NCBI GenBank assembly: GCA_016200135.1
Contig: JACQFI010000002.1
Location: 1 to 64,000, forward strand
DNA length: 64,000 nt
Source: Planctomycetota bacterium
GTDB taxonomy: Bacteria; Planctomycetota; SZUA-567; H5-PLA8
Direction of reading: 5' to 3'
The notes beneath the pieces were generated by a model that saw only the letters and a list, made by a program, of their open reading frames with translations, was not told the DNA's origin and did no database searches. A program made the translations under genes and the position numbers. Positions 60,126 to 64,000 of this stretch are shown here, piece after piece. Position 1 is the stretch's first letter; each line of letters begins with the position of its first letter.

Positions 60126-61985
60126 ATGTACGAACTCGAGATCGAATTTCAGGGCCAGCGCAGCCGCCGCGTGCTTGGAGGCGGAACGAAGTGGCGCATC
60201 GGCCGGCAGAAAGGCTGCGAGGTCCAAGTCAACGACCCGCACGTCTCCGCCGACCACGCCGAGATCGCGCAGGAAGGCGAGGCCCTCGTCCTCTCCCGCA
60301 CCAAAGGCTCCAACCCCATCCTGCTTGATGGCCGCAACGTCGAGAGCACCTACCTCAAGCCCGGCATGAAATTCCAGATCGGACAGACGAACTTTACGCT
60401 TCACCGCAGCGCGCCGCAGCCGGTGGACGAGATGGCCGGCACCAAGCTGCTCGACACCGTGGATATGCTCTTCTCCGCGCCGGCCTCGCGCCAGACCGCC
60501 ATCACGCTCGCCGCCGCGGAAGCTTCCGGGTCGCCCGCGGAAGCCGCGCAGCAGAGCGCCCTTGCGCTGCTCGAACGCATCTCCCATATCGTCGGCGCCG
60601 CAAAAAACACCGAGGCCCTCGCCAAGGGCATCCTGCGCCTCGCCTGCGACCGCCTGAAGGCCAGCCGCGGGCTGCTCGCCCGGCACCAGGACGGCGGCCG
60701 GCTCGAGATCTTCGCGGCCGAAGGCTTCCCGCCCGATACCCAAATCGGCGACCTCGTCTCCAAGACGGTGCTCAAAAAGATCGTCGAGGAACGCCAGACC
60801 GCGCTGGTCGGCGACACCTCCAGCAGCGACAGCGGCTTGGTGAACGTGCGCAGCATCGAGCGCAACCGCATCCGCGCGCTGGCTTGCGCCCCCGTGCTGG
60901 ACGCGCAGGGCAAACTGACCGCGCTGATCTACGTGGACAGCCTCGACCGGACCGGCGAGTTCATCGCGCGCGAAGGCGAACTGCTCGTCTGGCTCGGCCA
61001 GTTCTACCGCATCCTCGCGGACAACCTGGACATGAGCCGCCGGCTCGAAGCCGAGGTCGTCACGCTCAAGCAGGGCGCGCAGACGGGTTCCGGCCTGATC
61101 GCCGAGTCGCCCGCGATGGTCAAACTGCTCGAACGCGCCGCCAAGGCCGCCGCCAGCGACGCGCACATCCTGATCCTCGGCGAGAGCGGCTCCGGCAAAG
61201 AGTGCATCGCGCGCTACGTCCATAAGAACTCGCCGCGCGCCGCGAAGGCTTTCGTCGCGCGCAACTGCGCCGCGATCCCCGAGACGCTCTTCGAGAGCGA
61301 ACTCTTCGGGCACAAGAAAGGCGCGTTCACCGGCGCGACCGGCGACCGCAAGGGCGCGTTTCTCGAAGCCGATACCGGGACGATCTTCCTCGATGAGATC
61401 GGCGACCTGGCCTACGAGTGCCAGGCCAAACTCCTGCGCGCGATCCAGGACAAGATCGTCCGGCCCGTGGGCGCCGACCGCGACCTGGCCGTGGACGTGC
61501 GCATCGTCAGCGCCACGAACAAGGACCTGCGCGAGGCCATCCGCGAAAAAGCCTTCCGCGAGGACCTCTTTTACCGCGTCGGCACGGTGAGCCTCACCGT
61601 CCCGCCGCTGCGCGAGCGCAAAGAAGACATCGCTCCGCTCGCACGGCACTTCTGCAAGACCTTAAGCGGCGGCGCGCGCGTGCTTACGCCCGAGGCTGAG
61701 CAGAAACTCCTCGGCTACGACTGGCCCGGCAACGTGCGCGAGCTGCGCGCGGTCGTCGAGCAGGCCGTGATCTTCGCCGCCGGCAGCGAGATCCAGCCCG
61801 ACGAACTGAACCTGGCTACGCCCGAGTCCGTCGCGCTGGGCGCGCAGTCGCTCGTCGAGGCAGAACGCCGCCACATCCTGCAAGTGCTGCGCGACTGCAA
61901 CGGCAACAAGACCGAGTGCGCCAAACAACTCGCCATCGCCCGCAGCACCCTCGTGGTGAAGCTCAAGAGCTACGGCGTGTCGTAG
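60126..61985 (+). CDS. Sigma54-dependent activator with FHA and GAF domains
   Basis: A 619-residue regulator. Residues 1-95 are an FHA domain ([19 protein letters not shown]). Residues about 145-300 are a GAF-like domain ([36 protein letters not shown]). The AAA+ domain has Walker A GESGSGKE (352-359), the sigma54-contacting GAFTGA (399-404) and Walker B FLDEIGD (421-427). The C-terminus has a Fis-type helix-turn-helix ([20 protein letters not shown]). It replaces the usual receiver domain with a phosphothreonine reader, so a kinase such as its neighbour likely controls it. The start at 60126 lies 41 bp after the protease gene stop. Confidence 0.92.
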   Translation: MYELEIEFQGQRSRRVLGGGTKWRIGRQKGCEVQVNDPHVSADHAEIAQEGEALVLSRTKGSNPILLDGRNVESTYLKPGMKFQIGQTNFTLHRSAPQPVDEMAGTKLLDTVDMLFSAPASRQTAITLAAAEASGSPAEAAQQSALALLERISHIVGAAKNTEALAKGILRLACDRLKASRGLLARHQDGGRLEIFAAEGFPPDTQIGDLVSKTVLKKIVEERQTALVGDTSSSDSGLVNVRSIERNRIRALACAPVLDAQGKLTALIYVDSLDRTGEFIAREGELLVWLGQFYRILADNLDMSRRLEAEVVTLKQGAQTGSGLIAESPAMVKLLERAAKAAASDAHILILGESGSGKECIARYVHKNSPRAAKAFVARNCAAIPETLFESELFGHKKGAFTGATGDRKGAFLEADTGTIFLDEIGDLAYECQAKLLRAIQDKIVRPVGADRDLAVDVRIVSATNKDLREAIREKAFREDLFYRVGTVSLTVPPLRERKEDIAPLARHFCKTLSGGARVLTPEAEQKLLGYDWPGNVRELRAVVEQAVIFAAGSEIQPDELNLATPESVALGAQSLVEAERRHILQVLRDCNGNKTECAKQLAIARSTLVVKLKSYGVS

Positions 61986-61997
61986 ATTTCTCGCACC

Positions 61998-63071
61998 TCA
62001 CGCCTTCGCCGCCAGCCCCGCCAGCAACGCTTTGCGCACCCATTCACGCTCCCGCGCCGAGAGGCTCTCGTGCAGGATGCATTCCGCGCCTTCGCGGGCG
62101 TCCACTCTCAGGCAGCGTTCGGTGGCTTCGAGCGTGCGGATCGAGGCTGCGGGATAGGCTTTGCGACTCGAGAAGACCAAGCCCTTGCGCACCACTTCCA
62201 GCATGCCGGCGCGGGCTTCCACGAACGTGCGTTCGGGCTTGAGGACCGGGTAGAGGATCAGCAGCGGGATGCCGAAGAAGACGGCCACGATCAGTTTGCC
62301 CCAGACGATGGGTTCCGAGAAGAAGAACACGCCGAACGCGAGCAGCGCGGCCGCCGCAATGAACAGATAAATCGCGAAGATCACTCCGCCCGATGAACGC
62401 AGGTCCAGGCGGATGCCATTGCCGGTGCGCTGGTACTGAAGGCCGCCAGCGGCCGGAGCCTTTTCGAACGCGTCTTCGAGCGCCTCCGCCGCGTGCAATT
62501 CCATCACGTTCTTCCCGGCCTCTTCGGCGCGCCGCAGGATCTTCACCTCGCCACTCTCGACCGAGACCACGTCCAGCTTAAGCAGCGCCGCGGCGTCTTC
62601 GCACAGGTTGCGAAACCCGTGGCAGGTCTCCATGCGTACGAGTTCGATCTCGCCGCCGGCCTTCACCAGATACAGGACGTCGTAGGTATTTCGGGCACGG
62701 CCGCTGACGATCGTGGTGGAGCCCGCGCGCAGCGCCAGCGCTCCGGTGAGCGGGTGTTCGGTGCCGAACACAGGCACCAGCAAGCCCCAGGAACTCGTGG
62801 CTACTCCGGTGGCGCGGTCAAGAACCAGGCCGCGGCGCACGAGCAGGCGCGTGAAATACCAGAGCGTGCGGAACTGGATGGCTACCACCAGGAGGAGCAC
62901 CAGCACCTCAATGCCGCCATGAGCGTTCTGCATGAGTCCAAACGATCCGAACATGAGGCAGGACGAGAAGAGCAGTCCTCCGAGCATGAGCGGAATAACA
63001 AACAGCGGCCCCCAACCTATGGACTCGCGATACTCGATCCGCTCCGCGTTGCCGGTCTCTATGCGCTTCAT
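61998..63071 (-). CDS. Four-helix membrane protein of unknown function
   Basis: A 357-residue protein. The N-terminal half has two hydrophobic helices (VIPLMLGGLLFSSCLMFGSFGL and IEVLVLLLVVAIQFRTLWYF) followed by a soluble segment (VSGRARNTYDVLYLVKAGG). The second half has another helix pair (VIFAIYLFIAAAALLAFGVFFF and LIVAVFFGIPLLILYPVL) and a C-terminal soluble domain. GGGAG precedes the ATG at 63071. No family was recognised. It converges with the sigma54 activator, 12 bp apart, and is divergent from the last gene. Confidence 0.7.
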   Translation of the reverse strand: MKRIETGNAERIEYRESIGWGPLFVIPLMLGGLLFSSCLMFGSFGLMQNAHGGIEVLVLLLVVAIQFRTLWYFTRLLVRRGLVLDRATGVATSSWGLLVPVFGTEHPLTGALALRAGSTTIVSGRARNTYDVLYLVKAGGEIELVRMETCHGFRNLCEDAAALLKLDVVSVESGEVKILRRAEEAGKNVMELHAAEALEDAFEKAPAAGGLQYQRTGNGIRLDLRSSGGVIFAIYLFIAAAALLAFGVFFFSEPIVWGKLIVAVFFGIPLLILYPVLKPERTFVEARAGMLEVVRKGLVFSSRKAYPAASIRTLEATERCLRVDAREGAECILHESLSAREREWVRKALLAGLAAKA

Positions 63072-63430
63072 GGCCCGCTCCCTTTTGCTCTGCCGGCGCT
63101 CACGCACGGCCGTTCATTCCTCGCACGCAACCTTCACGAAAAGAGAGATGGCGAAGCCCATGCCAATGCATCCCGGGCGTTGCTGCGCTTGTCTCTAAAG
63201 GAGTTACGCCCGAGCGCGTATGCGGCGGAACCCTCCGAACTCGGCTACCCTCCGGATTCCGGAAGGCCTCGGCGCGCCAAGTGCTTCGCGTAAGTGGCTT
63301 TTGACTGGCGGGTTAAACGTTTCTTCACGCTTGGCACAGGCATGGCTTTAGAGGCTGGCGTGGGAGACAAGCGTTAGTGCTCGATCGAGCCGGCGGTTTC
63401 CCGAACACGCAGAAGACGAGGAGAACGATC
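63072..63430. other. Divergent gap of about 360 bp, no feature seen
   Basis: It lies between the membrane protein gene and the YbjN-like gene. It holds a palindromic word TCCGGATTCCGGA (63251-63263) like the one upstream of the small membrane protein at 54.5 kb. No promoter or RNA is assigned. Confidence 0.35.
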
Positions 63431-63961
63431 ATGAACCGCGCAAAAGTATCTATGGTGCTCGCGAGCCTGCTGGTGGCCGCACTGTGGGCGGCCCCAAGCC
63501 ATGCCGCCGAGGAATCGCTCAAGCAGGACCAGCTCTATACCATGCTGTCCAACATGGGCTTCGAGGTCTCGAAGACGGACGTAAAGGGCGGCTATGAGAT
63601 CTACATGAAGGTCACCTACACTTACGATCTGAATTTCCGGGTCGGCCTGAGCTCCGACGGTTCCCGCATCTGGCTGACGCAGACGCTCGCCACCTTTACC
63701 CCCGCGCAGAAGGCCCGCATTCCCTGGCAGAAGCTCATGGCCGCGAACTGCAGCCAGGTGACCTCCAGCTTCCGCTACTTTGAAGACACCGGCAGCCTGG
63801 GCATCTCGCTGAGCTTCGAAAACCGCGGCCTGACGCCCGCGCTCTTGCGCAAGCACATTGAAGTCTTCGAGCAGGACATCGTCTACAGCGCCGACCTCTG
63901 GGATACCTCGAAGTGGGACAAGCAGGCCGATAGCGCGGCCACCTACAAGCCCGGGAAGTAA
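63431..63961 (+). CDS. Secreted YbjN-like protein
   Basis: A 176-residue protein. A signal peptide (MNRAKVSMVLASLLVAALWAAPSHAAEE) is followed by an alpha/beta domain resembling the YbjN/type III chaperone-like fold. Its hallmarks are LYTMLSNMGFEVSKTDVKGGYEIY, then YDLNFRVGLSSDGSRIWLTQTL and LRKHIEVFEQDIVYSADLWD. Such folds bind partner proteins, and ligands are unknown. GAGGAGAA precedes the ATG at 63431, chosen over an earlier in-frame TTG-type extension. The gene is complete, with 39 bases of window left after it. Confidence 0.7.
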   Translation: MNRAKVSMVLASLLVAALWAAPSHAAEESLKQDQLYTMLSNMGFEVSKTDVKGGYEIYMKVTYTYDLNFRVGLSSDGSRIWLTQTLATFTPAQKARIPWQKLMAANCSQVTSSFRYFEDTGSLGISLSFENRGLTPALLRKHIEVFEQDIVYSADLWDTSKWDKQADSAATYKPGK

Positions 63962-64000
63962 GTCCGGATTCAATCCAAACCTACAAGATTAGAGCGATCC

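Noticed and set aside
54541-63263. Shared palindromic word TCCGGA(A/T)TCCGGA upstream of the genes at 54.7 and 63.4 kb
   Set aside because: It is short, GC-rich and expected by chance in this composition. Two occurrences at different distances from the starts are not enough to call an operator.

Overview
The window is GC-rich and densely coded, with no rRNA, tRNA, CRISPR array, phage or plasmid functions that I could see. Gene content suggests a free-living, Gram-negative member of the PVC group, most likely a planctomycete or close relative. Pointers are an ECF sigma factor fused through a membrane segment to a PQQ-type propeller, a Ser/Thr kinase with Sel1 repeats beside FHA proteins, two sugar-isomerase-like TIM barrels and two Gfo/Idh/MocA oxidoreductases, a GH9 glycosidase, a DUF5107 protein, PQQ-propeller secreted proteins and a C25 (gingipain-like) peptidase carrying autotransporter-type beta repeats. 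This placement is an inference from gene families, not from a marker-gene tree.

Layout. 0-8 kb: a truncated unknown gene, a secreted unknown, a TIM-barrel isomerase, a transglutaminase-like protein, a sigma-region-2-only protein divergent from the ECF-propeller fusion, and an acetyl-esterase-type hydrolase. 8-12 kb: succinate dehydrogenase/fumarate reductase sdhCAB. 11.8-20 kb: a TolB-like propeller protein, a lower-GC patch with two small genes, dapF, a GxxExxY nuclease-like gene enclosed by near-perfect 31-bp inverted repeats, a LysM protein, a Gfo/Idh oxidoreductase and a DUF5107-TPR protein. 20-31 kb: housekeeping and transport genes (argS, DAHP synthase, STAS protein, M20 amidohydrolase, AEC carrier, clpS, DCC thiol oxidoreductase, membrane-fusion-like protein, cmk, HNH nuclease). 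31-38 kb: secreted TPR and PQQ-propeller proteins, a broken solute-binding/AraC regulator and a membrane-anchored repeat protein. 38-46 kb: a large VWA membrane protein, then an AraC regulator divergent from a coupled isomerase-oxidoreductase-GH9 carbohydrate operon. 46-53 kb: a giant beta-repeat/C25 peptidase gene interrupted by a 98-bp deletion frameshift, closely followed by a PqqD-like gene with an internal heptad-repeat insert. 53-64 kb: a zinc-ribbon protein, a small membrane protein, and a phospho-signalling cluster (kinase-Sel1, FHA-FHA-TM-protease, FHA-GAF-sigma54 activator), ending with a YbjN-like secreted protein.

The most unusual structures are: (1) the inverted-repeat-bounded GxxExxY element with two gene-less copies of the same repeat pair at 16.4 and 30.2 kb, all lying just downstream of minus-strand stop codons; (2) the C25-peptidase/PqqD pair; (3) the ECF-sigma/propeller fusion, which has a strong internal ribosome-binding site in front of its membrane segment and a perfect 16-bp palindrome in its divergent upstream region; (4) the kinase/FHA/protease/sigma54 island.
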